A stretch of DNA of 64,000 bases from VAZQ01 sp045811525 (GTDB taxonomy: Bacteria; Pseudomonadota; Alphaproteobacteria; Rhizobiales; Xanthobacteraceae): the NCBI GenBank assembly GCA_045811525.1, contig JBJMTV010000035.1, forward strand, positions 21,280-85,279. Reading direction: 5' to 3'. The notes under the pieces are model-generated. The model was not told the DNA's origin. It saw only the letters and a list, made by a program, of their open reading frames with translations, and did not search any database. This document shows, in pieces, positions 43,632-52,746 of the stretch; the stretch's first letter is position 1; every line of letters begins with the position of its first letter. A program made the position numbers and the translations under genes.

Positions 43632-44255
43632 ATGCCCCTCGCCAGCCGGGTTGATCCGTTCGGCCAGCTCTTTGCCGATGCGGCACGTGGGCTCTTTATG
43701 GGCAATCGCGGCGGACGAATTCATCGCAACGATCGCACGCTTGGCACGCGGCGCTGGGCATCCAGACAGTGGATTTGCTGCCGGCTTGAGTTCAAGAATC
43801 GTCGGCGCGAGGTCTGGGGCAACAGCTACACCGAATTGTTCTTTCTCGACGAGGCCACTGCGCTTGCCGCCGGTCACCGGCCCTGCTTCGAGTGCCGGCG
43901 TGCCGATGCCAACGCTTTCATCACCGCCTGCAGGCTTGGCGCCGCTCCCGCCGACATCAGCTGTGCTGGTGCCCTAGACCGGCGCTTGCATAGGGAGCGT
44001 CTGAGCGGCCGTGGCAAGCGGCTGCACCCCATGCCGATGGACGGCTTGCCGGACGGCACATTCCTGGTCTCTCCCGAGACACCCTCCAGCGCTTGTGTGC
44101 TGCGAGGCGATACGCTGCTGGCCTGGACGCCCGCAGGCTATGGCGGCCGGCGCCGGCGTCAATCCGGCATGATCGTGCAGGTCCTCACGCCGCCCATCGT
44201 CATTGCTGCGCTTGCCGCAGGCTACAAGCCGGTCTGGCACTCGAGCGCAGATTAA
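43632..44255 (+). CDS. Conserved protein of unknown function with HRPCFECRR motif
   Basis: A 207-residue soluble protein. I recognise it as a conserved alphaproteobacterial hypothetical but cannot name its function. Conserved-looking blocks are ARGLFMGNRGGRIH near the N-terminus, RRWASRQWICCRLEFK, GNSYTELFFLDEATALAAGHRPCFECRR (seen as SYTELFFLDEA and GHRPCFECRR), RLHPMPMDGLPDG and the end VIAALAAGYKPVWH. The C-x2-C and nearby C-C could bind metal. It lies 56 bp downstream of ftsH on the same strand and may be co-transcribed. Confidence 0.72.
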   Translation: MPLASRVDPFGQLFADAARGLFMGNRGGRIHRNDRTLGTRRWASRQWICCRLEFKNRRREVWGNSYTELFFLDEATALAAGHRPCFECRRADANAFITACRLGAAPADISCAGALDRRLHRERLSGRGKRLHPMPMDGLPDGTFLVSPETPSSACVLRGDTLLAWTPAGYGGRRRRQSGMIVQVLTPPIVIAALAAGYKPVWHSSAD

Positions 44256-44326
44256 CAGCACAACCCTGTCCTAATACCGCCATACCGATCTGGCCCGGCT
44301 AGCCCCAGGTGAATAGGGGCGAGCTC

Positions 44327-45637
44327 ATGTGCACAAGGATCCTGATCGGCGCGCTGGTCGCGCTGGTCGCAATGCCGGCCGTGGCGCAGGGCCCTGTTTC
44401 GTCGCCGAGCAAACGCATCCCGACAAAAGTGCAGCCGAGCAAGATGGCGATGTCGCAGTCGCCCCAGCCGACCTTCGACGAAGGAACAATCCAGCGCATC
44501 AGCGCTGCCATGCTGAGCTACTCCGCCCTCGAGGTGCAGGGCGGATGGCCGTCGCTTCCGCCGAGCACGAAATATGCGCTGGGTGCCAACGGTCCCGAGG
44601 TTGCCTTGCTGCGCCAACGGCTGGCGATCACTGATGATCTGCCGGCCGGCAAAGGCAGCGGCGAGGTTTTTGATGAGGCCCTGGCCAGCGGCGTGCGCCA
44701 TTTCCAGGCACGCCACGGGCTCGAGGAGACGGGCGTGGTCGGGCCCAAGACGCTCGCTGCGCTGAATGTGCCAGTGGGCAAACGGTTGCGTCAGCTCGGC
44801 GCGTCCGTCGACCGCCTGGCTCTCATGGATTTCACGTTTGCTCAACGCTATGTGGTGGTCAATCTTCCCGGCGCCTTTGCCGAAGCGATCGAGGGCGGCA
44901 ACGTTGTGCGCCGCTATGTCGTGCAGGTGGGTCGGCCGGAACGACCCTCACCGACGCTCACCACTCAGATCACGACGGTCAATCTCAATCCGACCTGGAC
45001 GGTGCCGCTCGGCATCCTCAAGAAGGATGTGATCCCGAAGATGCGCAAGGACCCGGGTTATGCCGCCCGCATGCATATGCGGGTGCTTGACGGTGCCGGG
45101 CACGAGGTCGACCCAGCGGCGGTCGACTGGCAGTCAGAGCGGGCGCCGGGTTTCACCATAAGGCAGGACTCGGGCACCTGGAATGCGCTCGGGGCGGTTC
45201 GCATCGACATGCCCAATTCGCACTCCGTTTACATGCATGACACAAACCACAAGGACCTGTTCAGCGCGGACTACCGGTTCCAGTCATCAGGCTGCACTCG
45301 GGTCGAGGACCCGCGCGCGCTCGCCGCATGGCTCCTTGCCGACAATCCGGGATGGACGCGTGCACAGATTGACGCGGTCATCGCCAAGGGCGACCGCAAC
45401 GACATTCGGCTCGGGCATAAGGTGCCGGTTGCCTGGATTTATCTGACCGGCTGGGCCACGGTGGACGGCCTGATACATTTCCGCGACGACGTTTACCGGC
45501 ACGATGACAAGCCAGCCTTGATGTCTGGTGCCCGACCGCGGGTGGCGAGCGCGGCACGTGCGTCCGGGTTCGTGCTGCAGTCGAGCGAGGCCCGATCAAT
45601 AGAGGTAAAGCAGATCTCGTACTTGGACAGCCAGTAG
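44327..45637 (+). CDS. L,D-transpeptidase (YcbB-type) with peptidoglycan-binding domain
   Basis: A 436-residue exported enzyme that makes 3-3 crosslinks in peptidoglycan. It has a signal peptide (about 4-20, ILIGALVALVAMPAVAQG) and a peptidoglycan-binding helix bundle (about 85-150, GPEVALLRQRLAI, GVRHFQARHGLEETGVVG). The YkuD catalytic domain (about 175-345) carries MHDTNHKDLF and the active-site SSGCTRV (Cys323). ATG 44327 was preferred to an in-frame GTG 18 bases upstream, since the signal peptide then starts at once. It suits the neighbouring envelope genes. Confidence 0.92.
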   Translation: MCTRILIGALVALVAMPAVAQGPVSSPSKRIPTKVQPSKMAMSQSPQPTFDEGTIQRISAAMLSYSALEVQGGWPSLPPSTKYALGANGPEVALLRQRLAITDDLPAGKGSGEVFDEALASGVRHFQARHGLEETGVVGPKTLAALNVPVGKRLRQLGASVDRLALMDFTFAQRYVVVNLPGAFAEAIEGGNVVRRYVVQVGRPERPSPTLTTQITTVNLNPTWTVPLGILKKDVIPKMRKDPGYAARMHMRVLDGAGHEVDPAAVDWQSERAPGFTIRQDSGTWNALGAVRIDMPNSHSVYMHDTNHKDLFSADYRFQSSGCTRVEDPRALAAWLLADNPGWTRAQIDAVIAKGDRNDIRLGHKVPVAWIYLTGWATVDGLIHFRDDVYRHDDKPALMSGARPRVASAARASGFVLQSSEARSIEVKQISYLDSQ

Positions 45638-45784
45638 CACCGCGCACTTTTTCCGCCGCCCCTTCCCTATTTTGCTTCACCGCGGCAATCTAAAATGCAA
45701 AACGTGCAGAGCCGGGGGGTGCCAACATCTGGCAGGATGCGTGTCGTCGTTGGACGGCGTAACTCCTGCTCGCAAGGGATTCGA

Positions 45785-46792
45785 ATGCGCGTCTTAACGA
45801 TCACGTTGGCATTGGCCGCCATGCTCGCGGCTCCCGCGCGCGGGAATGACAGCAGCGCCGAGCTTTCGACCGGCGGGCTCATCTTCGTTCGGAACGACGA
45901 CATCGAGATGCTGTCCGAGGATCTGGCGATCTCGACCAGAGAAGTCACCGTTCGCTACCGCTTCCATAACAAGGCTGTTCGCGACGTTACCATCCTGGTG
46001 GCGTTTCCCATGCCCGACATCCATGTCGAGGCGCCCGATGACATTGTGACGGTCCCCACCGAGGATCCGGTCAACTTTCTCGCTTTCACGACGATTGTGA
46101 ACGGGCAGCCGGTGACCACGAAACTCGAGCAGCGCGTGCTTGCGGCTGGCGTTGATCGTACGCAGATGCTGCGCGACCTCGGCATTCCACTCGCCCCGCA
46201 TCTCGCGGCAACAAATCAGGCGCTGGACCGGTTGCCCGCCGAGCAATGGGAGGAGCTGCTGCGCTTGGGTATTGCCGAGATCGAGGAGTATGATACCGGC
46301 CGCGGTATGATCAAGCATCTCACCGCGCGTTGGACATTGCAGACAACCTACTACTGGGAGCAGACCTTCCCGGCGTCTGCCGACACGATCGTGGAGCATC
46401 GCTATCAGCCGAGCGTCGGCGCGTCGGTGCAAACCTCGCTCGGCTCGCCCGATGCAGCCAAGGAGCCGTGGTTCGAGGACTATAAGAGCAAATATTGTCT
46501 ACAGCCCGATTTCCTGGCTGCGGTGGAGCGTGAGCGTAAAGCGGCCAACAGCAAGTTTGGCGCGCCGTTGGCGGAGGAGCGCATCGACTACATCCTCAAG
46601 ACCGGCGCGCACTGGTCCGGGCCAATCAAGGAATTCCGCTTGACCGTCGACAAGGGGGCAGCGGAAAACCTGATCAGCTTTTGCGGTGAGGACGTAAAGC
46701 CGGTCGGCCAGACCAAAATGGAAATGGACAAGACCGACTACGTTCCTGATGGCAACTTGTCGATTTTGATTCTCAAGAAAATGCAGCAGTGA
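45785..46792 (+). CDS. DUF4424 exported protein
   Basis: A 335-residue protein with a signal peptide (about 3-20, LTITLALAAMLAAPARGND). The mature part fits DUF4424: SSAELSTGGLIFVRNDDIEM, VTVRYRFHNKAVRDVTILVAFP and a C-terminal FRLTVDKGAAENLISFCGE. The fold is beta-rich, and homologues are secreted or periplasmic with no known role. The gap after it (46793-47047) holds no credible gene; the short frames there have no ribosome site or family signal. Confidence 0.88.
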   Translation: MRVLTITLALAAMLAAPARGNDSSAELSTGGLIFVRNDDIEMLSEDLAISTREVTVRYRFHNKAVRDVTILVAFPMPDIHVEAPDDIVTVPTEDPVNFLAFTTIVNGQPVTTKLEQRVLAAGVDRTQMLRDLGIPLAPHLAATNQALDRLPAEQWEELLRLGIAEIEEYDTGRGMIKHLTARWTLQTTYYWEQTFPASADTIVEHRYQPSVGASVQTSLGSPDAAKEPWFEDYKSKYCLQPDFLAAVERERKAANSKFGAPLAEERIDYILKTGAHWSGPIKEFRLTVDKGAAENLISFCGEDVKPVGQTKMEMDKTDYVPDGNLSILILKKMQQ

Positions 46793-47047
46793 AAGATCGG
46801 TGGCGCGCGCGTCTGCGTCGGCGCTTGCTCGTCGTGCCGGCCTTAGGTTGTCCCGTAGGCTTTCCACGGTTCGACCGGGCGCGAACTCCAGCGCGAGGTC
46901 TATGTGGTGGAGTATATCGCGGAGTGCGCCGCGATCCCTTTCAGAAAGCATAGGCGGCGTCACGCGCGGAAGGCGCGCGCAAATGCCCTCGAAAGCAGCG
47001 CCGAGGAATGGCGATCAGTACCGGTACGTGACTCGCAAGCTCAAATG

Positions 47048-47074
47048 AAAGAGGCCGCTAACCGAGGCGACCTC
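47048..47074 (-). terminator. Hairpin downstream of the cupin-like gene
   Basis: On the minus strand GAGGTCGC and GCGGCCTC pair (one mismatch) around an 8-base loop, with TTTC after the stem. It lies 20 bp past the cupin-like stop codon. Confidence 0.5.
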
Positions 47075-47093
47075 TGCAACATCATTTAGACGG

Positions 47094-47468
47094 CTATTTT
47101 TTCTCCACTATGATCTGATGGCAATCAGCCGAGCCGATATTTTCGGCCGTATGCGAAGAAATAATCGGCGTTGCACTCGCAGTTCCCGCTTTGCTTATCT
47201 GATCACGGGTTTGTCCGTTTGCGTCATGAAGCTTGGTTGAACAATCAGAGACGTTATAGATAATTCCCGGTACGGGATGGCTGTGCGGTTTGTCGGTAAC
47301 GCCCTTTTTTCTGTCAATCGAGATCACGCGAAAGTTCGCATCCTCAAAGATCACTTTATAGACAGCGGGGTCGCCTTGGTAAGTGGGCGGAGCATTCTGA
47401 GCTAGCGCACTGGCCGCCGCGCTAAGGAATGAAAACACACTCAACACGGAGACTATGGGTCGTTTCAT
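47094..47468 (-). CDS. Small exported cupin-like protein, lower GC than neighbours
   Basis: A 124-residue protein with a signal peptide (about 3-24, PIVSVLSVFSFLSAAASALAQ) and a cupin-like half barrel. VYKVIFEDANFRVISID leads to KPHSHPVPGIIYNVSD (His pair as metal ligands), and HTAENIGSADCHQIIVE closes it. Related small cupins of rhizobia have unknown substrates. The base composition (near 48% GC by eye) and codons such as ATA and TTT differ from the neighbours, suggesting recent acquisition. A hairpin follows on the minus strand. Confidence 0.78.
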   Translation of the reverse strand: MKRPIVSVLSVFSFLSAAASALAQNAPPTYQGDPAVYKVIFEDANFRVISIDRKKGVTDKPHSHPVPGIIYNVSDCSTKLHDANGQTRDQISKAGTASATPIISSHTAENIGSADCHQIIVEKK

Positions 47469-47626
47469 CGGCAATCCTCATGGATGAGAGACACTAGAGG
47501 CACGTTCTGGCTGCCTTGCTCGGCCCTTACACGATACGCGCTCCAGAAAGGCAAGTCATGCCGGAAGTACCGAGGATCAGCACGAGTGTCTACTTCAACC
47601 AATTGAGTTTCTCGGCTTAAATTTGG

Positions 47627-48988
47627 TTAGTCCCGGCGTGCGCCGTGCTGTGCTTCGAGGCGGCGGTCAACCTCGGCCGCGAGTTGCACAACCGACTCCG
47701 CAACTTTCACCGGATAGCCTCCGCCGGGGATGAGCGAGCGCAGCTCTGGCGGCAAGCGTTCGAGCTCGCGCCGCGCCCGCGTCCTGATCTCCGCAAGAGG
47801 CGTTGTTGAAGCCACGCGCTCGCCCCCGTTCATCACCTGATGGATCAGCGGCTCACCATTTTGCACATCGTCCTCGAGTGCGAGCACGTCGCCCGCCATC
47901 AACCCGTCCGCCCCATAGCGACGCCAGACCTGCTTGCGGCCTGGCCATGTTGCCTTGCCGGCAGAACGCTTGCGCCTGGGCAACCCGGCATATTCCTGAA
48001 GCTTGTAGACGCAGTCGAGCGAGGGCGCGTCCTGCGAGGTGGTCAGCGCCGTGCCTATGCCATAGCCGGAAATCGGAGCGCCCGAGCCGACCAGCGAAGC
48101 GACCTCATACTCGTCCAGTCCACCGCTCACCAGGATCATGACCTCCGTGAGTCCGTGCGCGTCCAGAATGTGCCGCACCTTGCGTGCGAGCTTGCCGAGG
48201 TCACCGCTGTCGATGCGCACTGCGCGCACCATGATCCCCTCAGCGGCCAGCTTCGGAGCAAGCGCGGCCACCTTTCGTGCCGCGGCCTCGGTGTCATAGG
48301 TATCAAGCAGAAACGTCAGGTTATCCCGTCGTGCGCGGGCAAAGCTCTCGAATGCGGCGCTCTCATCATCATGCAACTCGATGAACGAATGCGCCATGGT
48401 GCCGAACGTTGGAACGCCGAACAGCATATCGGCCGCGACGGTGGCCGTACCGGCAAACCCGGCAATGTAGCTTGCGCGCGCCGCGAACAATCCAGCTTCG
48501 CTGCTGTGCGCCCGCCGCAGACCGAAATCGACCAGCAGCTTGCCGGGCGCGGCTAGGATCATTCGCGCCGCCTTGGACGCTATCATTGACTGGTACTGCA
48601 GATAATTCAGCAGCCGCGGCTCAATGAATTGCGCCTGCGGCAGAGGCGCCGTCACCCGCAGGATCGGCTCATTGGGGAAGAATACCGTGCCTTCGGCCAG
48701 GGCATGCACATCGCCGGTGAAGCGGAATGTGCGCAGATGCTCGATCAAATCCCGGCTGAAGCGTCCGGTGCCGGCAAGCCATTCCAGCTCGGCCGGCGAG
48801 AACCGCAGCCCCTCGAGGAACTCAAGTGCCTGCTCGAGCCCGGCAGCGAGAAGAAATCCACGCTGCGCCGGGAGCTTGCGCACGAAAACCTCGAACACCG
48901 CAGTCCTGCTCTCGCCGGCCTCGAGATAAGCCTGCAGCATGTTGAGCTGATAGAGATCAGTGAGCAGAGCATTGACGGGATCAGCCAT
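47627..48988 (-). CDS. pncB: Nicotinate phosphoribosyltransferase
   Basis: A 453-residue enzyme of NAD salvage that joins nicotinate to PRPP with ATP hydrolysis. Family blocks are LLTDLYQLNMLQAYLE at the N-terminus, FFPNEPILRVTAP, DFGLRRAHSSEAGLFAARA, FGTMAHSFIELHDDE, LLDTYDTEAA, VRIDSGDLGKLA and GYGIGTALTTS. The length and motifs are complete. It is downstream of the LLM gene on the same strand (54 bp gap) but shows no functional tie to it. Confidence 0.95.
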   Translation of the reverse strand: MADPVNALLTDLYQLNMLQAYLEAGESRTAVFEVFVRKLPAQRGFLLAAGLEQALEFLEGLRFSPAELEWLAGTGRFSRDLIEHLRTFRFTGDVHALAEGTVFFPNEPILRVTAPLPQAQFIEPRLLNYLQYQSMIASKAARMILAAPGKLLVDFGLRRAHSSEAGLFAARASYIAGFAGTATVAADMLFGVPTFGTMAHSFIELHDDESAAFESFARARRDNLTFLLDTYDTEAAARKVAALAPKLAAEGIMVRAVRIDSGDLGKLARKVRHILDAHGLTEVMILVSGGLDEYEVASLVGSGAPISGYGIGTALTTSQDAPSLDCVYKLQEYAGLPRRKRSAGKATWPGRKQVWRRYGADGLMAGDVLALEDDVQNGEPLIHQVMNGGERVASTTPLAEIRTRARRELERLPPELRSLIPGGGYPVKVAESVVQLAAEVDRRLEAQHGARRD

Positions 48989-49042
48989 TTGTCACCTTCG
49001 CGCAACGGCGCGTTGTGTAGGTAGGCTCAGCCAAGCGGTTGT

Positions 49043-50182
49043 TCAGGCGAAATCGCGCAGACCTGCTTGCTGCAGCAGCGGATAGGTCACTGCCTGAAAC
49101 TCGCGCATGCCTTGCTCGAACCGAGGCCATGCCAGCAAAACGCCATCGAGGCCGGCAGCTGAGAGCGCACGCAGACCATCGACGATCTGCTCCTTCGTTC
49201 CGATCAGAGGAAAACCACCCCAGCCCGCCAGGAAGGCTTCCTGGAAAGCCTGCAACCGCTCGGGAGGGACGGTACGCGCATTGATATCGAGCGAGAAGGT
49301 CTCGATCATGTTCTGCGCCGCGGCCCAGTCTCCCTTCTCGTGCACGTAGTAATGGTAGAGCTCGCGCGCCTCTCTCTCGGTCTCGCCCTGCACGATATTG
49401 ACCAGCGTCCACACCCGCACCTCGCGGCCGTATTCCTCGCGTGCCAGCTTGTGATAGGCCTGCACATGGGCGCGGCAGTCCTCGAGGGTGCCGGCGCGGA
49501 TCACGGTGAACACCAGGTCACAGTACTTGGCCGCGAACTGGCGCCCGCGTTCCGAGGCGCCGGCATTCATGATTGCAGGATACGGTTTCTGAATCGGCTT
49601 GGGCTGCAGGTAGCCTTTCCTGATGGTGTAGAACCTGCCCTCGAAATCGAACGCCTCATCCTCGGTCCACAACCGCTTGACCAGTCCGAGCCACTCCTCC
49701 GCGCAGGCATAGCGGTCAGCATGACCCAGCATGGGCAAGCCAAACATGTCGATCTCCGGCTGATTCCAGCCAGTGACAATGTTGAGCGCGTAACGGCCAC
49801 CGGAAATGTGATCGATGACCGCTGATTGCTTTGCCGCCATGATCGGGTGGTAGAGCGTAATATGCGACGTGGCGAAGACGCCAGACTTGCACGTCGACGC
49901 CGCAATACCGGCCGCCCAAGTGCAGGCTTCGAATCCCGGTCCTTGCGGATTGGTGGCCCCTCCGAAACCTTGCCAACGTGCCACTGGGACGAGGGCCTCA
50001 AATTCCATCTCGTCGGCCAACTTGGCGAGCTTAAGCGTGTTCGCCCAGGTGATGTCGAGCTTGCCATCGAGGTCGGACATCACGCAGCCGCTGTCGAGGT
50101 TCGTTTGAAACGTCCCGAGCTTGAGCTTGCGACTGCTCAGCGCTGGGTTGGTCTCCCGGCGGTCGCGCTGGGGGCTCGGCAT
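49043..50182 (-). CDS. LLM-class flavin-dependent monooxygenase
   Basis: A 379-residue luciferase-like TIM-barrel enzyme using FMNH2. KLGTFQTNLDSGCVMSD opens the barrel; LAKLADEMEFEALVPVARW, GVFATSHITLYHPIMAAKQSA and ALNIVTGWNQPEIDMFG are typical of the RutA/DmoA side of the family. GFPLIGTKEQIVDGL and DGVLLAWPRFEQG lie near the end. It needs a flavin reductase, none of which is adjacent. It follows the RraA-type gene by 6 bp, so they form an operon, probably for oxidation of an unidentified small organic compound. Confidence 0.9.
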   Translation of the reverse strand: MPSPQRDRRETNPALSSRKLKLGTFQTNLDSGCVMSDLDGKLDITWANTLKLAKLADEMEFEALVPVARWQGFGGATNPQGPGFEACTWAAGIAASTCKSGVFATSHITLYHPIMAAKQSAVIDHISGGRYALNIVTGWNQPEIDMFGLPMLGHADRYACAEEWLGLVKRLWTEDEAFDFEGRFYTIRKGYLQPKPIQKPYPAIMNAGASERGRQFAAKYCDLVFTVIRAGTLEDCRAHVQAYHKLAREEYGREVRVWTLVNIVQGETEREARELYHYYVHEKGDWAAAQNMIETFSLDINARTVPPERLQAFQEAFLAGWGGFPLIGTKEQIVDGLRALSAAGLDGVLLAWPRFEQGMREFQAVTYPLLQQAGLRDFA

Positions 50183-50188
50183 TGCAGA

Positions 50189-50875
50189 TCAGTCCTGCAT
50201 CGCTGCCTTGATCGCAGCAACGCCTCCGCCGCCTCTCGCTGCGGCAATGATTTTGGCCTCGCGCGCCGCTAGCGCCTCGAGCGCGGCCTGCATCGTATCG
50301 ATCCGGTCCGGCGGAACGATCACGGCACCATGACGGTCGGCGTGGACGAGGTCCCCGCTTTTCACCACCATGCCGGCGACATTGACCTCGATCCCGTAAT
50401 CGACCACGTGCACATAGGCGTGCGATGGCACGATCGCCGTGGCGAGCATCTGAAAACCATCAGCGATCATCGGAATGTCGCGGATCGAGCCGCTGGTGAC
50501 CACACCAAGCGCGCCGAGTGCCTTGTGCACGTTCGACTGCACCTCGCCCCAGAACGCGCCATAGCCTACGTGCTCTACGTCGAGATCCTCCATCAACATG
50601 ATGCTGGGCTGCGGTTGCGCGGCAACGTAATCGAGGTAATCGAGCCTTTTCTGCATGTAACCGCCTTCGCCCAGCGGCACCTTGTCCTTTGCCTTAAAGG
50701 TCACCGTCTTGGCGAAGCCCACCATTGGCGCCAGCTCCGGGAACGGGCAGTGCAGGTGTTTGACCGTATAGCCGTGGCCGCGCCGGTCAGGCGCGACAAT
50801 CTCAATGAGGTTGCACACCGTTGGGGTGTCGATCGACCTCAGGAACTCGATCTGGCTCTTGGTCGGCGCACTCAT
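50189..50875 (-). CDS. RraA family protein (HMG aldolase-like)
   Basis: A 228-residue protein of the RraA/4-hydroxy-4-methyl-2-oxoglutarate aldolase family. GALGVVTSGSIRDIPMI contains the Arg-Asp pair that binds substrate and metal, and VVKSGDLVHADRHGAVIVPP is the second signature. Metabolic members are class II pyruvate aldolases or decarboxylases, and RNase E inhibitors share the fold. Operon context with an LLM oxygenase and an MFS carrier favours a catabolic aldolase. The gene start is ATG 50875. Confidence 0.87.
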   Translation of the reverse strand: MSAPTKSQIEFLRSIDTPTVCNLIEIVAPDRRGHGYTVKHLHCPFPELAPMVGFAKTVTFKAKDKVPLGEGGYMQKRLDYLDYVAAQPQPSIMLMEDLDVEHVGYGAFWGEVQSNVHKALGALGVVTSGSIRDIPMIADGFQMLATAIVPSHAYVHVVDYGIEVNVAGMVVKSGDLVHADRHGAVIVPPDRIDTMQAALEALAAREAKIIAAARGGGGVAAIKAAMQD

Positions 50876-50975
50876 ATTCTCGTCCCCTCTCCCGGCAACG
50901 TCGCGAGCGCGACGCGCCCCCTATTGTGGCGTCGCTTTTGCGGCTCGCAAAAAGACGTGCCGCACAATGACCAAA

Positions 50976-52133
50976 TTACGCCGCCGCGTCGCGGTAGGCG
51001 AGAGCGGCGGTCAATGCCATGGCAAGCAGCATGGCAATAACCAGGACCACGCAAGCCGGCCAGCCACCGCGCAGCCAAGCCACGCCTCCAAGCGTGGCGC
51101 CCATGCTGCCGCCGATATAGAAAGCCGTCACATAGAGGCCGACCGCCGACGACCGTCCGACTTTCGCCGTCGCGGTGACATAGCCGGTGGCAAGCGTCTG
51201 GCACAGCATCCCGCAAGCAGCACAGAGCGTGAGACCAACCAGAACGACGGACAAGGAGCCGCCGAGGAGGAGTGCCGCGCCCGCCGCCCACGCTCCAATC
51301 ACGGCGAGAATGAAACGCCGACGCCCGAGCGCTGCAACGGCTGCGCCCGCCATCGGGGCCATCACCGTACCCGCCAGATAGGTGATGAAAATCATGCCAA
51401 GCATGGTCGATGAGAATGAGTAGGGCGGAGCGGCAAGGTGGAAGCTGACATACGTGAACACGGCGATGAAATTGAACAAGGTGCCGAAGCCGATCGCGTA
51501 AGTCGCCAAGAGCTGGCGATTGCGCAGGTGCTGCAACATCTGGCGCACTGAGGCGGTGAGACCGTCCGAGCGGACGAAGCCGCGTTCTTGTGGCAGCAAT
51601 AGTGCGACGAGGAGCGCCGCAAGGAGCGAGAAGGCCGCAAGCGCCAGGAAAGCTCCGCGCCAGCCGATCAGGTCGCCGAGCACCCCCGGGAAGAAGCGCC
51701 CGCAAAACCCACCGATGCTCGAGCCTGCAATATAGACGCCGGCAACTCCGGCGACCTGGCCCGGCGGCCACTCATCGCCGATATACGCTACAGTTACGGC
51801 AAAGATTGGCGGCAGCAACAGCCCTTGCAGGAAGCGCCAGAGAATGAGCCCCAGCAGATCCGGTGCCAGTGCGGCACCGGCCATCGGCACTGCCACCGCG
51901 AGCATGGCAGCGGTGATCACGCGCTTGCGTCCGAGCACGTCGGCAAGCACGCCGGTGAATGGTGCCGTCAATGCAATGGCAAGCGTGCTTGCTGTCATGA
52001 CAGCACTGATCTCGGCTGCGCCCACACCGAGGTCCATCGCCAAAGCCGGCAGCAGCGCCTGTGGCGAATAAAGGTGCAGAAAAGTGGCAAAGCCGGCAGT
52101 GGCGATCGCGAGCTTGCGAGTATCGAGCGGCAT
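50976..52133 (-). CDS. MFS transporter (YnfM-like, 12 TM)
   Basis: A 385-residue major facilitator. The loop 2-3 motif is GVLADVLGRKR, followed by RFLQGLLLPPIFAVTVAYIG and about twelve hydrophobic helices. The fold resembles the arabinose/YnfM efflux group. It is divergent from the NIPSNAP gene across 167 bp, which must hold both promoters, and lies 100 bp upstream of the RraA-type gene on the same strand. It may import or export the substrate of the local pathway. Confidence 0.9.
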   Translation of the reverse strand: MPLDTRKLAIATAGFATFLHLYSPQALLPALAMDLGVGAAEISAVMTASTLAIALTAPFTGVLADVLGRKRVITAAMLAVAVPMAGAALAPDLLGLILWRFLQGLLLPPIFAVTVAYIGDEWPPGQVAGVAGVYIAGSSIGGFCGRFFPGVLGDLIGWRGAFLALAAFSLLAALLVALLLPQERGFVRSDGLTASVRQMLQHLRNRQLLATYAIGFGTLFNFIAVFTYVSFHLAAPPYSFSSTMLGMIFITYLAGTVMAPMAGAAVAALGRRRFILAVIGAWAAGAALLLGGSLSVVLVGLTLCAACGMLCQTLATGYVTATAKVGRSSAVGLYVTAFYIGGSMGATLGGVAWLRGGWPACVVLVIAMLLAMALTAALAYRDAAA

Positions 52134-52300
52134 GAATTGACGCCGAAGGCCCCAAGCCGATCTCAGTGTCGGCTCGCACGGGCGAGTGTCGCGCCATTTT
52201 GGCCAGGGGCAAAGCGGGCAGGGGCTATTGACCTGGGAAGAGGCGGACCGAAAGAGTTTGCCGGCGCGGCGATCGGCGCCGCTCTCGCAAGGAGGACATT

Positions 52301-52624
52301 GTGCTCGTCGACCATAGGACCTATCGCATCAAGGCCGGCATGACGCAGGCGCATCTGGCGATCTACGAGAAATACGGGCTCGCCGCGCAGACCCGGCATC
52401 TTGGCCCTCCGCATTCTTACATGTACGCCGAGAGCGGCGACATCAACACCATCGTGCACGACTGGGTCTACGAGGACGCCGCCGAGCGCACCCGTCGGCG
52501 CGCCGCCATGTGGGCCGATCCGGAATGGCTCACCTATATCGAGAAGCTCAACGAATCCGGCTATCTGCTGGAGCAGAAGACATCGCTCATGATCCCGGCG
52601 CGTTTCAGTCCGATCAAGCGGTGA
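52301..52624 (+). CDS. NIPSNAP family protein
   Basis: A 107-residue ferredoxin-like (dimeric alpha-beta barrel) protein with the NIPSNAP opening LVDHRTYRIKAG and INTIVHDWVYEDAAERTRRRAAMWADPEW in the middle (shown in part as WVYEDAAERTRRRAAM). GTG start with a near-perfect AAGGAGG seven bases upstream. Bacterial members accompany catabolic genes, but the reaction is unknown. It is the first gene of a likely unit with the TPP enzyme 122 bp downstream. Confidence 0.88.
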   Translation: MLVDHRTYRIKAGMTQAHLAIYEKYGLAAQTRHLGPPHSYMYAESGDINTIVHDWVYEDAAERTRRRAAMWADPEWLTYIEKLNESGYLLEQKTSLMIPARFSPIKR

Positions 52625-52746
52625 TTTCACGTACCGCTGGAGAGGCGTGCATGCGACCGGCTCACCATACTCGCCTGGCACGCCTCTCCGGCGCCGGTTC
52701 TAAGACCCCCGCTCCTCTGTGACGCCGACAAGAACGGAGCTTCCCT

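Noticed and set aside
46800..47048. An 82-codon frame after the DUF4424 gene
   Set aside because: Arg/Ser-rich with no ribosome site; typical of random GC-rich sequence.
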